A DNA stretch of 64,000 bases from Streptococcus mitis. GTDB taxonomy: Bacteria; Bacillota; Bacilli; Lactobacillales; Streptococcaceae. The position numbers and the translations under genes were made by a program. The DNA lies in NCBI RefSeq assembly GCF_901542415.1, contig NZ_CABEHV010000004.1, positions 434,001 to 498,000 on the forward strand, read 5' to 3'. This document shows, in pieces, positions 1 to 9,098 of this stretch (position 1 is the stretch's first letter; each line of letters begins with the position of its first letter). Below the pieces are notes generated by a model. That model was given only the letters and a program-made list of their open reading frames with translations. It ran no database searches and was not told the DNA's origin.

Positions 1-519
1 TTAGCCGGGATTTACTATTCACTTGAAGCTAATGGAGCCAAGGTGCCACAGGCCAACAAAGACTTGGCTCAAGAAGAGTTGAAGGCTTTGTCCGATATCA
101 ATGCTGAAAACAAAGACAAGTCAGGCTATGACGCTAATAAATTAAACGTTGCCCTAGCAGATATCAAGTCAGGACTAGCCAAAGCTAAAGAAAGCAAGGG
201 AAATCTGACAGAAGAAGATGTCCGTAAAATTGTTGAAGATACCTTGAAAAATTACAAACTCGATCAGGTCATAACAGGAAACCAGATCAATATCATCATC
301 AATTTTGCTTTGAATCTCTCAAAGAGTGATATCCTCAGCAATGCAGACTTCACTAAAACCCTAAATGACCTTAAACAAAGTATCGTATCACAAGCTGGAG
401 ACAGTTTTAAAAATATCAACCTTAACTTTGATGCGGATAAGGCACTAGAGGACGGGGGTAACTTCTTAAGTTCCCTCTGGCAAGCCATTGCCAACTTCTT
501 CAAGAGTTTTGGTTCTTAA
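1..519 (+). CDS. DUF1002 family protein, C-terminal part
   Basis: The reading frame is open from base 1, so the gene starts before the window; a GTG at 43 is internal and should not be taken as the start. About 172 residues are visible, ending at TAA 517-519. They are rich in Lys, Asp and Asn, with helical stretches such as LTEEDVRKIVEDTL and an amphipathic end (LWQAIANFFKSFGS). The pattern matches secreted or surface-exposed DUF1002 (YpuA-like) proteins of Firmicutes, whose biochemical role is unknown. It lies directly upstream of the rlmCD promoter and is chromosomal, outside the ICE. The family call rests on recognition of the overall sequence, not on a catalytic motif. Confidence 0.7.
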   Translation, partial: LAGIYYSLEANGAKVPQANKDLAQEELKALSDINAENKDKSGYDANKLNVALADIKSGLAKAKESKGNLTEEDVRKIVEDTLKNYKLDQVITGNQINIIINFALNLSKSDILSNADFTKTLNDLKQSIVSQAGDSFKNINLNFDADKALEDGGNFLSSLWQAIANFFKSFGS

Positions 520-537
520 GAAATTTCATGGTATAAT
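509..537 (+). promoter_or_regulatory. Sigma-A promoter for rlmCD
   Basis: The -35 is TTGGTT at 509-514. After a 17-bp spacer comes a perfect TATAAT at 532-537, preceded by TGG, which gives an extended -10. The -35 overlaps the last codons of the DUF1002 gene. Transcription would start near 544, about 50 bases before the rlmCD start codon. Confidence 0.6.
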
Positions 538-580
538 AGATGGTAACCGTAACGTTGCCGTCTTTTTTGTCGGCCAATAG

Positions 581-1954
<1,374 letters not shown>

Positions 1955-1989
1955 AAATCCTTGATTTTAAGCTATTTTACAAGCATTTT

Positions 1990-2064
1990 GTATTTGTAGA
2001 TAAAGGCAATTTTGACGTCAAAAAAGTCCTAAAAAGGCACATAGATGTATATGTATTTGTAGAT
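1990..2064 (+). repeat. 12-bp direct repeat near the ICE end
   Basis: GTATTTGTAGAT occurs at 1990-2001 and again at 2053-2064, 63 bp apart, between rlmCD and the first ICE gene. Paired short direct repeats close to an element end are typical arm-type binding sites for a tyrosine integrase. That role is inferred from position only. Confidence 0.5.
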
Positions 2065-2115
2065 GTCGTTTGCGCATCGGAAAAATGAATACAACAATAA
2101 ATATTTATCTAAAGA

Positions 2116-2150
2116 GAGAACAATTGTATATTGTTCTCCTTTTTTTATTT
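2116..2150 (+). terminator. Rho-independent terminator
   Basis: GAGAACAAT at 2116-2124 pairs perfectly with ATTGTTCTC at 2130-2138 across a five-base loop, followed by a run of T from 2140. It would stop chromosomal transcription from rlmCD before the ICE genes. The ribosome-binding site of the next gene begins only a few bases later. Confidence 0.75.
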
Positions 2151-2162
2151 TCAGGAGGGAAA

Positions 2163-2336
2163 ATGACAAAAGAATTACAATCATCACGCTATATTGTCAT
2201 TTCATTTTTAGTACGTGAAATGGGAATTGACATTGTTGAAGCCATCTCTCTTATGGCTGAATTGGAAAAAAGTGGCTTGGTTCAATTGGAATCAAGCGGA
2301 GATTTAACACTCAAAGAACTTGGAGGTGCGCTATGA
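2163..2336 (+). CDS. Small ICE protein, unknown function
   Basis: A 57-residue protein starting at ATG 2163, chosen because AGGAGG lies a few bases upstream and a terminator hairpin sits just before it. An in-frame extension back to 2070 would run through that hairpin. The protein has helical character (DIVEAISLMAELEKSGLV) and no catalytic or membrane motif. Its stop overlaps the start of repA by four bases (ATGA), so the two are translationally coupled. The position next to a RepA_N initiator suggests a replication accessory or regulatory role, but I do not recognise a family. Confidence 0.65.
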   Translation: MTKELQSSRYIVISFLVREMGIDIVEAISLMAELEKSGLVQLESSGDLTLKELGGAL

Positions 2337-3112
2337 AACGAATTACCGCAAATCAATACCAAACTTCAGAACGGTATTACAAATTACCTAAAATTCTTTT
2401 TGAGGATGAGAAATATATGGATATGAAACTAGAAGTAAAGGTGGCTTATTCTATTTTAAAAGATCGTTTAGAATTATCTCTTAGTCGTGGTTGGATAGAT
2501 GAAGAAGGAGCGGTTTATTTAGTATTTTCTAATTCTAAACTGATGAGGCTGTTAGGTTGTTCGAAGTCAAAATTACTATCAATCAAAAAAATTCTAAAAG
2601 AATATGACCTAATTGATGAAGTCCAACAGTCTTCAAGTGAGAAAGGGAGACTAGCTAATAAGATTTATTTAGGGGAGTTGTCTACTACCCCAGTAGGTAA
2701 TTCAAACAGGCCTAGTGTTAAAAAAAGACTAGGGCAGGTTGAAAATGAAACAGCCCCCGTCTTACATTCAGCCCCTAGTGAGACTGAAGTTAGTGAGACT
2801 AAATATAGTGAGACTGATTCTTTATTTATTGAGGATGAGGAGGATAGGAATACTCAACCTATCTTGAAAAGAAAAGTAGAAAAGGTCACAAAATATGATC
2901 GAGATTATATTTGGGGATTGGTACAAGATCAATTTAGACGAGAAGGTTTTTCTGAAACAGCCAGTGAAATTGCTATGACTGATTTTGAGAGAATCTATCA
3001 GTATGCTCTTGACAATGTTCGCTTTGTTAGACGAGCGGAAGTTTTGGCTGAATTTGTGTTTAATGGCTTGTATTCCGTTTGGAATAACCGTGTTAGAAAA
3101 GGAGGTGGTTAA
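2333..3112 (+). CDS. repA: Replication initiator protein A, RepA_N type
   Basis: 259 residues. The N-terminal half (residues 9-110) matches the RepA_N domain: RYYKLPKILFEDEKYMDM, then VAYSILKDRLELS and a winged-helix region with SNSKLMRLLGCSKSKLLSIK. Residues 110-190 are a variable, Thr/Ser/Glu-rich linker, and the C-terminal part (KYDRDYIWGLVQDQF onward) is a helical domain. RepA_N proteins start replication of theta plasmids. On Tn5252-type ICEs they are thought to support transient replication of the excised circle. It overlaps the preceding small gene and is followed at once by a 33-residue membrane peptide, so it sits in the ICE's first operon. Confidence 0.85.
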   Translation: MKRITANQYQTSERYYKLPKILFEDEKYMDMKLEVKVAYSILKDRLELSLSRGWIDEEGAVYLVFSNSKLMRLLGCSKSKLLSIKKILKEYDLIDEVQQSSSEKGRLANKIYLGELSTTPVGNSNRPSVKKRLGQVENETAPVLHSAPSETEVSETKYSETDSLFIEDEEDRNTQPILKRKVEKVTKYDRDYIWGLVQDQFRREGFSETASEIAMTDFERIYQYALDNVRFVRRAEVLAEFVFNGLYSVWNNRVRKGGG

Positions 3113-3214
3113 ATGTCGCCAATCGAGTGGATATTAGTTATGCTCATTGTCATTTCAAGTGGAGTGACAGTTCTGACAATGATAGTCGATAAGAAAGGGG
3201 TGATCAAGAAATGA
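3113..3214 (+). CDS. 33-residue single-pass membrane peptide
   Basis: ATG 3113 follows AGGAGGTGG at a good distance, and the stop overlaps the methyltransferase start as ATGA. The peptide begins MSPIEWILVMLIVISSG, a single hydrophobic helix, and ends in a basic tail (DKKGVIKK). It starts directly after repA stops. No family is recognised. The tight spacing on both sides and a clear ribosome-binding site argue that it is translated. Confidence 0.6.
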   Translation: MSPIEWILVMLIVISSGVTVLTMIVDKKGVIKK

Positions 3215-4569
3215 GATTTATTGATTTATTTTCAGGTATCGGTGGCTTTCGACTTGGAATGGAAAGTGTCGGACACGAATGTATTGGATTTTGTGAGATT
3301 GATAAATTTGCTAGAGAATCTTATAAGTCCATTTTTCAAACGGAAGGAGAAATAGAATTTCATGATATACGAGATGTTTCAGATGACGAATTTAAAAAAC
3401 TTAGAGGGAAAGTCGATGTCATCTGTGGGGGATTCCCTTGTCAAGCATTTTCAATCGCAGGAAGACGATTGGGATTTGAAGATACTAGAGGAACTTTGTT
3501 CTTTGAAATTGCTAGGGCGGCCAAACAAATCCAACCACGTTTTCTTTTTCTTGAAAATGTTAAAGGCCTACTCAATCACGATAAGGGACGGACGTTCACC
3601 ACAATCCTTACCACGCTTGATGAATTGGGGTTTGATGTTGAGTGGCAGGTGCTTAACAGTAAGGATTTTGGCGTTCCCCAAAACAGAGAGAGGGTGTTTA
3701 TTATCGGACATTCTAGAAAGAGAGGTACCAGACTCTTATTTCCTTTCAGACGAGAAGGTCAAGCAACTAACTCTGAGACTTTAAAAATATTAGGGAATTT
3801 GAATCCATCAAAAAGTGGAATGAGTGGTAAAGTCTATTATTCAGAAGGTCTTGCGCCAACCTTAGTTCGTGTAAAAGGAGAAGGATTTAAAGTTGCGATT
3901 CCTTGTATGACACCAGACAGATTAGAAAAAAGACAAAATGGTAGACGTTTCAAGGATAATCAAGAGCCAATGTTTACTTTAAATACTCAGGATCGCCATG
4001 GTATTGTCGTTGTTGGAGATTTACCAACTAGCTTTAAGGAAACTGGTCGCGTCTATGGAAGTGAGGGCTTATCTCCAACACTGACTACGATGCAAGGTGG
4101 AGATAAAATCCCCAAAATACTGATTCCAGAACCAATCCAATTTCTAAAAGTCCGAGAGGCAACGAAAAAAGGATATGCTCAAGCAGAAATAGGAGATTCA
4201 ATCAATTTGGAGAGACCAAGTTCTCAGTATCGTCGTGGTAGAGTTGGAAAAGGTATAGCGAATACGTTAACAACCAGTGGGCAAATGGGAGTAGTAGTGG
4301 CTAGCTATGAAGGAGAAGATAAACAAGTTTATCATGTAGCCGGTGTCTTAATTGATGGGCAATTTTACCGTTTGAGGATACGACGAATCACTCCTAAAGA
4401 GTGTTTTAGACTGCAGGGCTTTCCTGATTGGGCTTTTGAAGCTGCTAGAAAAGTCTCTAGTAATAGTCAGCTCTATAAACAAGCTGGTAATAGTGTAACC
4501 GTTCCTGTGATTGCCGCAATCGCAAAGAAATTAAAAGAAATAGAGGAAAAAGATGAAAGCATTAAATAA
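3211..4569 (+). CDS. DNA (cytosine-5-)-methyltransferase, orphan
   Basis: 452 residues with the C5-methyltransferase motifs in order: motif I DLFSGIGGFRLGM near the N-terminus, catalytic motif IV GGFPCQAFS (Cys nucleophile), motif VI ENVKGLL, motif VIII QNRERVFIIG, and IX/X near the end (LQGFPDWAF, QAGNSVTVPVI). The target-recognition region is long and holds repeated short modules of the form PTLxxx or NTLTT followed by a Val-rich strand, as in large TRDs. No restriction endonuclease gene lies next to it, so it probably protects the ICE from host restriction during transfer or affects its own regulation. It overlaps its neighbours on both sides. Confidence 0.9.
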   Translation: MRFIDLFSGIGGFRLGMESVGHECIGFCEIDKFARESYKSIFQTEGEIEFHDIRDVSDDEFKKLRGKVDVICGGFPCQAFSIAGRRLGFEDTRGTLFFEIARAAKQIQPRFLFLENVKGLLNHDKGRTFTTILTTLDELGFDVEWQVLNSKDFGVPQNRERVFIIGHSRKRGTRLLFPFRREGQATNSETLKILGNLNPSKSGMSGKVYYSEGLAPTLVRVKGEGFKVAIPCMTPDRLEKRQNGRRFKDNQEPMFTLNTQDRHGIVVVGDLPTSFKETGRVYGSEGLSPTLTTMQGGDKIPKILIPEPIQFLKVREATKKGYAQAEIGDSINLERPSSQYRRGRVGKGIANTLTTSGQMGVVVASYEGEDKQVYHVAGVLIDGQFYRLRIRRITPKECFRLQGFPDWAFEAARKVSSNSQLYKQAGNSVTVPVIAAIAKKLKEIEEKDESIK

Positions 4570-5002
4570 AGAATCAATACTAGATTGTGATGAATTAGAA
4601 ACAGAATTACATGATGCAGAAATCAGACAGCTGGATGAACAAATATTTTTGATGCCCAATTATCCATGTGAGTTTGAGGTGACATTTTTAGATGATTACC
4701 ATAAAAAACACAACTACCCCCTATTTTACGAATCCTATCTTCAAAACATTATGGAATTCCTTGAAAGTCAGGATATAAAGAACGGAGCTGATGCCTTTGT
4801 AGATGATCATCAGAATCTTGTTTTTGTTTTATATGGACAAGGCTATCGAGCCGAGGGAAAAGAGGGAATACTTACAACCCAAGTAACTGTAAAAGCTTAT
4901 GATGAAGACAAGAAACCGATTAACTTCGCAAATTTATTAGATTCCTTAATCGTCTCAGAATATCAAATGGAACCGAATCTTTGGGAGGTCTCTCATGATT
5001 GA
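4553..5002 (+). CDS. Hypothetical ICE protein, acidic
   Basis: 149 residues, strongly acidic, starting at ATG 4553 inside the last codons of the methyltransferase and overlapping the next gene by eight bases. The middle part (PCEFEVTFLDDYHKKHNYPLF) and the C-terminal half (GILTTQVTVKAYDEDKKPIN) alternate short strands and helices. There is no signal peptide, membrane segment or known catalytic motif. It is translationally coupled to both neighbours and so belongs to the head operon. I do not recognise a family; acidic small proteins in this position may be antirestriction or DNA-mimic proteins, but nothing here proves it. Confidence 0.6.
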   Translation: MKALNKESILDCDELETELHDAEIRQLDEQIFLMPNYPCEFEVTFLDDYHKKHNYPLFYESYLQNIMEFLESQDIKNGADAFVDDHQNLVFVLYGQGYRAEGKEGILTTQVTVKAYDEDKKPINFANLLDSLIVSEYQMEPNLWEVSHD

Positions 5003-5375
5003 TCTATATCTAAGTAAAAATAGCCAAAGAAATCAACTTCTTTTGGATTTCTTTCAAAAGTATGGCATAGAGGTCACTCCTCATTCTATTTCTGAAATGA
5101 CAAAGGATAAATTAATTGAGATGATGAGCTATTCTTCAGATTGTTTCGAGTTTTTATCTCCAAATTTATTACGTTTTAAGAATCGAGATAACCTAAAATT
5201 AACAGATTTTATCGAAATGATATTAAAAAATCCTGAACTAACCATCAGACTTCCTCTTGCGGTTTCAAATAAGCGAGTTTATCCAAATCTGAATCTGGAG
5301 GAGGCTAGAGCTTTATTGCCAAGAGATACGAAACAATTGATTTACATGGCACAAACACATTATTTATCTAACTAA
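4995..5375 (+). CDS. Spx/ArsC-like protein lacking the CxxC
   Basis: 126 residues. The N-terminus (MIDLYLSKNSQRNQLLLDFF, then KYGIEVTPHSI) has the strand-helix-strand of Spx/ArsC thioredoxin-fold proteins, but the position of the redox CxxC is SKNSQRN, with no cysteine. The C-terminal part (LTIRLPLAVSNKRVYPN) resembles the ArsC-family RxPL-type region. Spx proteins bind the alpha C-terminal domain of RNA polymerase, so a cysteine-free version could act as a constitutive or redox-blind regulator of ICE transcription. That role is inference. The start overlaps the preceding gene. Confidence 0.55.
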   Translation: MIDLYLSKNSQRNQLLLDFFQKYGIEVTPHSISEMTKDKLIEMMSYSSDCFEFLSPNLLRFKNRDNLKLTDFIEMILKNPELTIRLPLAVSNKRVYPNLNLEEARALLPRDTKQLIYMAQTHYLSN

Positions 5376-5387
5376 AGGAGAAGCAAT

Positions 5388-5621
5388 ATGGATGAACGAT
5401 TTTGGGAGAACTTGTCCATTATTTTGGCTGATAGAAATATTAGCTGGATTGAGTTAACCAGAAAAATGTTTGCGGGAGAGTTTCACTATCCAAGTGAATT
5501 GAACCGTTTGTATCAAAAGATACGCCACTACAAGATGGAACAACGAATGCCTCAAAGTCCATGGGTAGAAAGGATTGTGCAGGTATTAGATTTAGATTAT
5601 GAAGATTTATTTCGGAGGTAA
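5388..5621 (+). CDS. Small hypothetical protein, possible DNA-binding
   Basis: 77 residues, ATG 5388 after AAGGAGAAG. The sequence (ENLSIILADRNISWIELTRK, then PWVERIVQVLDLDYEDLF) recalls the helices of a Cro/CI-type helix-turn-helix domain, with a C-terminal LDLDYEDLF like the region after the HTH in phage-like regulators. The recognition helix is not clear enough to be certain. It sits two bases before the CPBP protease gene and probably shares its transcript. Confidence 0.5.
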   Translation: MDERFWENLSIILADRNISWIELTRKMFAGEFHYPSELNRLYQKIRHYKMEQRMPQSPWVERIVQVLDLDYEDLFRR

Positions 5622-5623
5622 CT

Positions 5624-6211
5624 ATGAAAAGAATAATTCCAGTTTATATATTCCAACAAGTAAATGTCCTATTGGTATCTCTATACTTACTGAAATTTCT
5701 TTGTACCGGTGAGTTAATTATACTAGAGATTCTCTATGGTGCGTCACTCATTTCTTTTTTATGGATGTATGGCCAACGCAAACAAGCTCATAAGGTCAAT
5801 ATGAAATCTAGGATGAAATGGCTTGGTATTGGATTCATTAGCCTACTGATTATAAGTCTATGTTTTAGCCTAATCCATGCTCAAGGAACCACGAATCAAG
5901 CAAACTTAATTGGACTTCAACATCGAGTTCCTTGGTTTTCATTTTTATTGTTCTTAATCAATGCGAGTATGGTTGAAGAATTTCTGTATCGAGAAATTAT
6001 ATGGAATTTGGTGAGAAAATTAGATATTCGAGTTGCGTTGACAAGTGTTTTATTTGCCTTAGTACATCATCCAGGAACCATTCTAGCTTGGTGTTTATAT
6101 GTTTCACTTGGGATGTTTTTAGGGATGGTACGCTATAAATCGGACTTATGGGGCAGCATGGGTCTACATTTGGTGTGGAACCTACTAGTTTATAGTTTGC
6201 TGCTTTTTTAA
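5624..6211 (+). CDS. CPBP (CAAX-like) intramembrane metalloprotease
   Basis: 195 residues with about six hydrophobic segments. The signature glutamates and arginine lie in MVEEFLYREIIW (EExxxR), followed by a second motif ALVHHPGTI with conserved histidine and a third region WGSMGLHLVWN with histidine, all typical of the CPBP/Abi family. These membrane proteases are often linked in Gram-positive bacteria to bacteriocin self-immunity or peptide maturation. It is the last gene of the ICE head operon and is followed by a terminator. Its substrate cannot be inferred from the context. Confidence 0.8.
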   Translation: MKRIIPVYIFQQVNVLLVSLYLLKFLCTGELIILEILYGASLISFLWMYGQRKQAHKVNMKSRMKWLGIGFISLLIISLCFSLIHAQGTTNQANLIGLQHRVPWFSFLLFLINASMVEEFLYREIIWNLVRKLDIRVALTSVLFALVHHPGTILAWCLYVSLGMFLGMVRYKSDLWGSMGLHLVWNLLVYSLLLF

Positions 6212-6221
6212 AATAGGTGAT

Positions 6222-6249
6222 CTGATTTATCTCATAAATCAGTAGTTTT
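6222..6249 (+). terminator. Terminator ending the ICE head operon
   Basis: CTGATTTAT at 6222-6230 pairs with ATAAATCAG at 6234-6242 around a three-base loop, followed by TAGTTTTTA. It separates the ICE head operon from the sialic acid operon. Confidence 0.65.
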
Positions 6250-6545
6250 TATAGGATTATTTTTAATTCGGAAACAAAAATTTATTAACAGCATAAAATA
6301 AAGAAACTAGGAACATTTTTTCTATTTTTTTAGAAATAAAATGTTGTATTGAAATTCCGAAAGAAATAATAAAATCAAAATAAAAATTAATAAAATAGGT
6401 ATATATGAACATATTATCAGCGACAAATGTTCTTGCAAGACATAAAATACAAATAAAAAGAATAAATAAATTCTATATTTTTATATTTGTTGTTCTGTTA
6501 TAAAATGAAAGAAATTGGAAACTAGTTTCTAAATCATGAAAAATA
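6250..6545 (+). other. AT-rich non-coding stretch before the nan operon
   Basis: About 300 bases of very AT-rich DNA with no convincing gene on either strand. It contains one further extended -10-like element (TGTTATAAAA, 6496-6505) without a good -35. The rest looks like an upstream A-tract region for the nan promoter that follows. Confidence 0.5.
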
Positions 6546-6574
6546 TTGAAAAAAAAAAAAATAAGTGTTAAAAT
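6546..6574 (+). promoter_or_regulatory. Extended -10 promoter of the nan operon
   Basis: TTGAAA at 6546-6551, a 17-bp A-rich spacer, and TAAAAT at 6569-6574 preceded by TGT (extended -10). The predicted start site falls at about 6581, inside the cre-like sequence. The strong promoter directly precedes the regulator-led operon. Confidence 0.65.
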
Positions 6575-6580
6575 AAATAA

Positions 6581-6594
6581 TGTAAACGTTTACT
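6581..6594 (+). promoter_or_regulatory. cre-like site (CcpA operator)
   Basis: TGTAAACGTTTACT fits the cre consensus TGWNANCGNTNWCA at 13 of 14 positions and is almost palindromic. It covers the expected transcription start, which suits catabolite repression by CcpA when glucose is present. Pneumococcal sialidase operons are known to be under CcpA control. Confidence 0.7.
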
Positions 6595-6613
6595 TTAACA
6601 AAGGAGAGCTCAT

Positions 6614-7423
6614 ATGTTACTACAAAAAGAACTAATTCCAATGATAGAAGCTAACTTACCAAATATGGCATATTCTGAAAAAGACATTGCTATATTCTTC
6701 TTAAAACAGCAACCGCTGAATAATTATTCATGTGAGGCGTTGTGCGAATGCCTTAATGTATCCAAAGCAACATTGACTCGATTTGCGAAAAAATGTGGTT
6801 TTAAAGGTTTTAGACAATTCATTTTCAAATACCAAGAGATGATTCGTGAGAAAGAAAAGTTAGCATTGTATACAGAGGCTACAGAAAAAGTTTTATCCGA
6901 CTATGAAGAAATGTTGAGGAAAACTTACTCGGTTCTTGATGAAGTTCAACTTGAGCGTATTGCTGAGATGATAGAAACTGCTGAGCGTGTATATCTTTAT
7001 GGTGAAGGAAGTTCATTTCTTGCTTTACAAGAAATGAAGATGAGGTTTATGCGTCTCGGAGTCATTGGTGAAGTATTATCAGACGCGGATATGATTTTGT
7101 GGAATAGCTTATTACTTAATGAAAATTGCCTCGTCATTGGAGCATCCGTTTCAGGTCAAACTGATATTGTACTAGAAGGTCTTCAAAAAGCTGCGGATAA
7201 AGGCGCTAAAACAGTTTTAATGACTACAAGAAATTTTGACGAAGAAGTTTGTTTCTTTGATGAATTATTGTTATTAGCTTCGATCAATCATCTCTCGTAT
7301 GGCAATCGCATATCACCTCAGTTTCCAATACTTTTAATTACAGACTGCTTATTCTCTCATTATCTGGAAAGTCCAGAGAGACAATATTATTACAATCAAT
7401 CTATTATCCATAAGGAGGAATAA
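6614..7423 (+). CDS. nanR: RpiR-family transcriptional regulator of the sialic acid operon
   Basis: 269 residues. An N-terminal helix-turn-helix (about 1-75, with [27 protein letters not shown]) is followed by a SIS sugar-phosphate-binding domain (about 125-260, with [26 protein letters not shown] and [12 protein letters not shown]). RpiR regulators of sialic acid clusters respond to a pathway intermediate such as ManNAc-6-P. It is the first gene of the operon, ATG 6614 after AAAGGAGAG, and ends five bases before nanE, so it probably controls its own promoter with CcpA acting on top. The name follows function and position; the ligand is inferred. Confidence 0.85.
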   Translation: MLLQKELIPMIEANLPNMAYSEKDIAIFFLKQQPLNNYSCEALCECLNVSKATLTRFAKKCGFKGFRQFIFKYQEMIREKEKLALYTEATEKVLSDYEEMLRKTYSVLDEVQLERIAEMIETAERVYLYGEGSSFLALQEMKMRFMRLGVIGEVLSDADMILWNSLLLNENCLVIGASVSGQTDIVLEGLQKAADKGAKTVLMTTRNFDEEVCFFDELLLLASINHLSYGNRISPQFPILLITDCLFSHYLESPERQYYYNQSIIHKEE

Positions 7424-7427
7424 TAAA

Positions 7428-8129
7428 ATGAGCCAAATTTGGACTAAAGAAAAATTTATAAGTCAAGTCCATGGTGGAGTCATTGTTTCTTGTCAAGCTT
7501 TACCCGGTGAACCCCTTTATAATGAAGAATTTAGCTTGATGCCTTTTATGGCTAAAGCAGCTTTAGAGGCAGGAGCAGTGGGTATTCGCGCAAATTCTGT
7601 GCGTGATATTAAAGCAATTCAGAAAGTAGTAGATTTACCAATAATTGGAATTATCAAAAAAGATTATCCACCTCAAGAACCATATATTACTGCTACGATG
7701 AAAGAAGTAGATGAACTTGTAGAATGCGGAACAACAGTCATTGCATTTGATGCAACTTTAAGACCAAGATATGATGGCTTAGTTGTCAGTGAATTTATCA
7801 AAAAAATAAAAGAAAAATATCCTAATCAATTGTTGATGGCGGATGTAAGTAATTTTGATGAAGGTCTCTATGCATTTAAATCAGGCGTTGATTTTGTTGG
7901 TACAACATTATCAGGGTACACAAGTACAAGTGTACAATCAGATGAGCCTGATTTTGAGCTAATGAAAAAATTGGCTGATTTTAATATTCCGGTAATTGCC
8001 GAAGGAAAAATTCATTATCCAGAACAATTAAAAAAAGTTTATAGTTTAGGTGTTACCAGTGTTGTCATTGGTGGAGCGATTACACGTCCAAAAGAAATTG
8101 CTCAGCGATTTATTAATGTCATCAAATAA
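7428..8129 (+). CDS. nanE: N-acetylmannosamine-6-phosphate 2-epimerase
   Basis: 233 residues, the usual NanE length, converting ManNAc-6-P into GlcNAc-6-P in the cytoplasm. The TIM-barrel motifs are clear: [15 protein letters not shown] near the N-terminus, [22 protein letters not shown] with the catalytic region around Asp and Arg, [11 protein letters not shown], and the phosphate-binding [12 protein letters not shown] and [14 protein letters not shown]. It lies between nanR and nanA, with short gaps and its own ribosome-binding site. Confidence 0.95.
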   Translation: MSQIWTKEKFISQVHGGVIVSCQALPGEPLYNEEFSLMPFMAKAALEAGAVGIRANSVRDIKAIQKVVDLPIIGIIKKDYPPQEPYITATMKEVDELVECGTTVIAFDATLRPRYDGLVVSEFIKKIKEKYPNQLLMADVSNFDEGLYAFKSGVDFVGTTLSGYTSTSVQSDEPDFELMKKLADFNIPVIAEGKIHYPEQLKKVYSLGVTSVVIGGAITRPKEIAQRFINVIK

Positions 8130-8153
8130 AAAACAATATAAAGGAGAAATCTG

Positions 8154-9071
8154 ATGAAAGATTTAACTAAATACAAAGGCGTTATTCCTGCATTTTATGC
8201 TTGCTATGATGAAAATGGTGAAATTAGCCAAGAACGTGTAAAATCTCTGGTGCAATATTTCATTGACAAAGGTGTAAAAGGTATCTATGTAAATGGTTCT
8301 TCAGGCGAATGTATTTACCAAAGTGTAGAAGATCGTAAACAAATTATTGAAGCTGTTATGGAAGTTGCTAAAGGTAAATTAACAGTTATCAACCATGTTG
8401 CATGTAATAACACGAAAGATAGTATTGAATTGGCAAAACATTCAGAAAGCGTTGGAGTCGATGCTATTGCTGCTATCCCACCAATTTACTTCAAATTGCC
8501 AGAATATTCAATCGCAGCATATTGGAATGCAATGAGTGAAGCTGCGCCAAATACAGATTTTATCATTTATAATATTCCACAATTGGCAGGGGTTGCGTTG
8601 ACTGGTAGTTTGTATGCAACAATGCGTCAAAATCCTCGTGTGATTGGAGTTAAAAATTCTTCTATGCCTGTACAAGATATTCAAATGTTTGTAGCTGCAG
8701 GTGGAGAAGATTACATTGTATTCAATGGTCCAGATGAACAATATCTTGGTGGTCGCTTGATGGGAGCAGAAGCTGGTATTGGTGGTACTTATGGCGTTAT
8801 GCCAGATTTGTTCTTGAAATTGGAAAGTTTGATTCAAGAACGAGATTTAGATACTGCTAAAAAACTTCAATATGCTATCAATGAAGTTATCTATAAGATG
8901 GTATCAGGTAAGGCAAATATGTATGCTGTAGCAAAAGAGGTTTTGCGTCTAAATGAAAAACTTGATTTAGGTTCTGTTCGTCAACCCTTAGAAGCATTGG
9001 CAGAAGGTGACTTGGAAGTTGCAAAACAAGCAGCAGAACTTATTCAACAAGCACGAAAAGAATTTTTATAA
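8154..9071 (+). CDS. nanA: N-acetylneuraminate lyase
   Basis: 305 residues. A class I aldolase that splits Neu5Ac into ManNAc and pyruvate. The substrate carboxylate motif is GSSGECIY (GS[ST]GE in the family), the catalytic tyrosine is in IIYNIPQLAG, and the Schiff-base lysine is in VIGVKNSSMP. The length and motifs match streptococcal N-acetylneuraminate lyases. It is preceded by AAAGGAGAA and lies in the nan operon between nanE and the transporter. The symbol is used for the lyase; in pneumococcus nanA also names a sialidase, which is a different protein. Confidence 0.94.
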   Translation: MKDLTKYKGVIPAFYACYDENGEISQERVKSLVQYFIDKGVKGIYVNGSSGECIYQSVEDRKQIIEAVMEVAKGKLTVINHVACNNTKDSIELAKHSESVGVDAIAAIPPIYFKLPEYSIAAYWNAMSEAAPNTDFIIYNIPQLAGVALTGSLYATMRQNPRVIGVKNSSMPVQDIQMFVAAGGEDYIVFNGPDEQYLGGRLMGAEAGIGGTYGVMPDLFLKLESLIQERDLDTAKKLQYAINEVIYKMVSGKANMYAVAKEVLRLNEKLDLGSVRQPLEALAEGDLEVAKQAAELIQQARKEFL

Positions 9072-9098
9072 TAAATAAAATCAATATGGAGATATGTT

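Noticed and set aside
2070..2162. N-terminal extension of the first ICE gene
   Set aside because: It would read through a clear terminator hairpin, and a good ribosome-binding site precedes ATG 2163.
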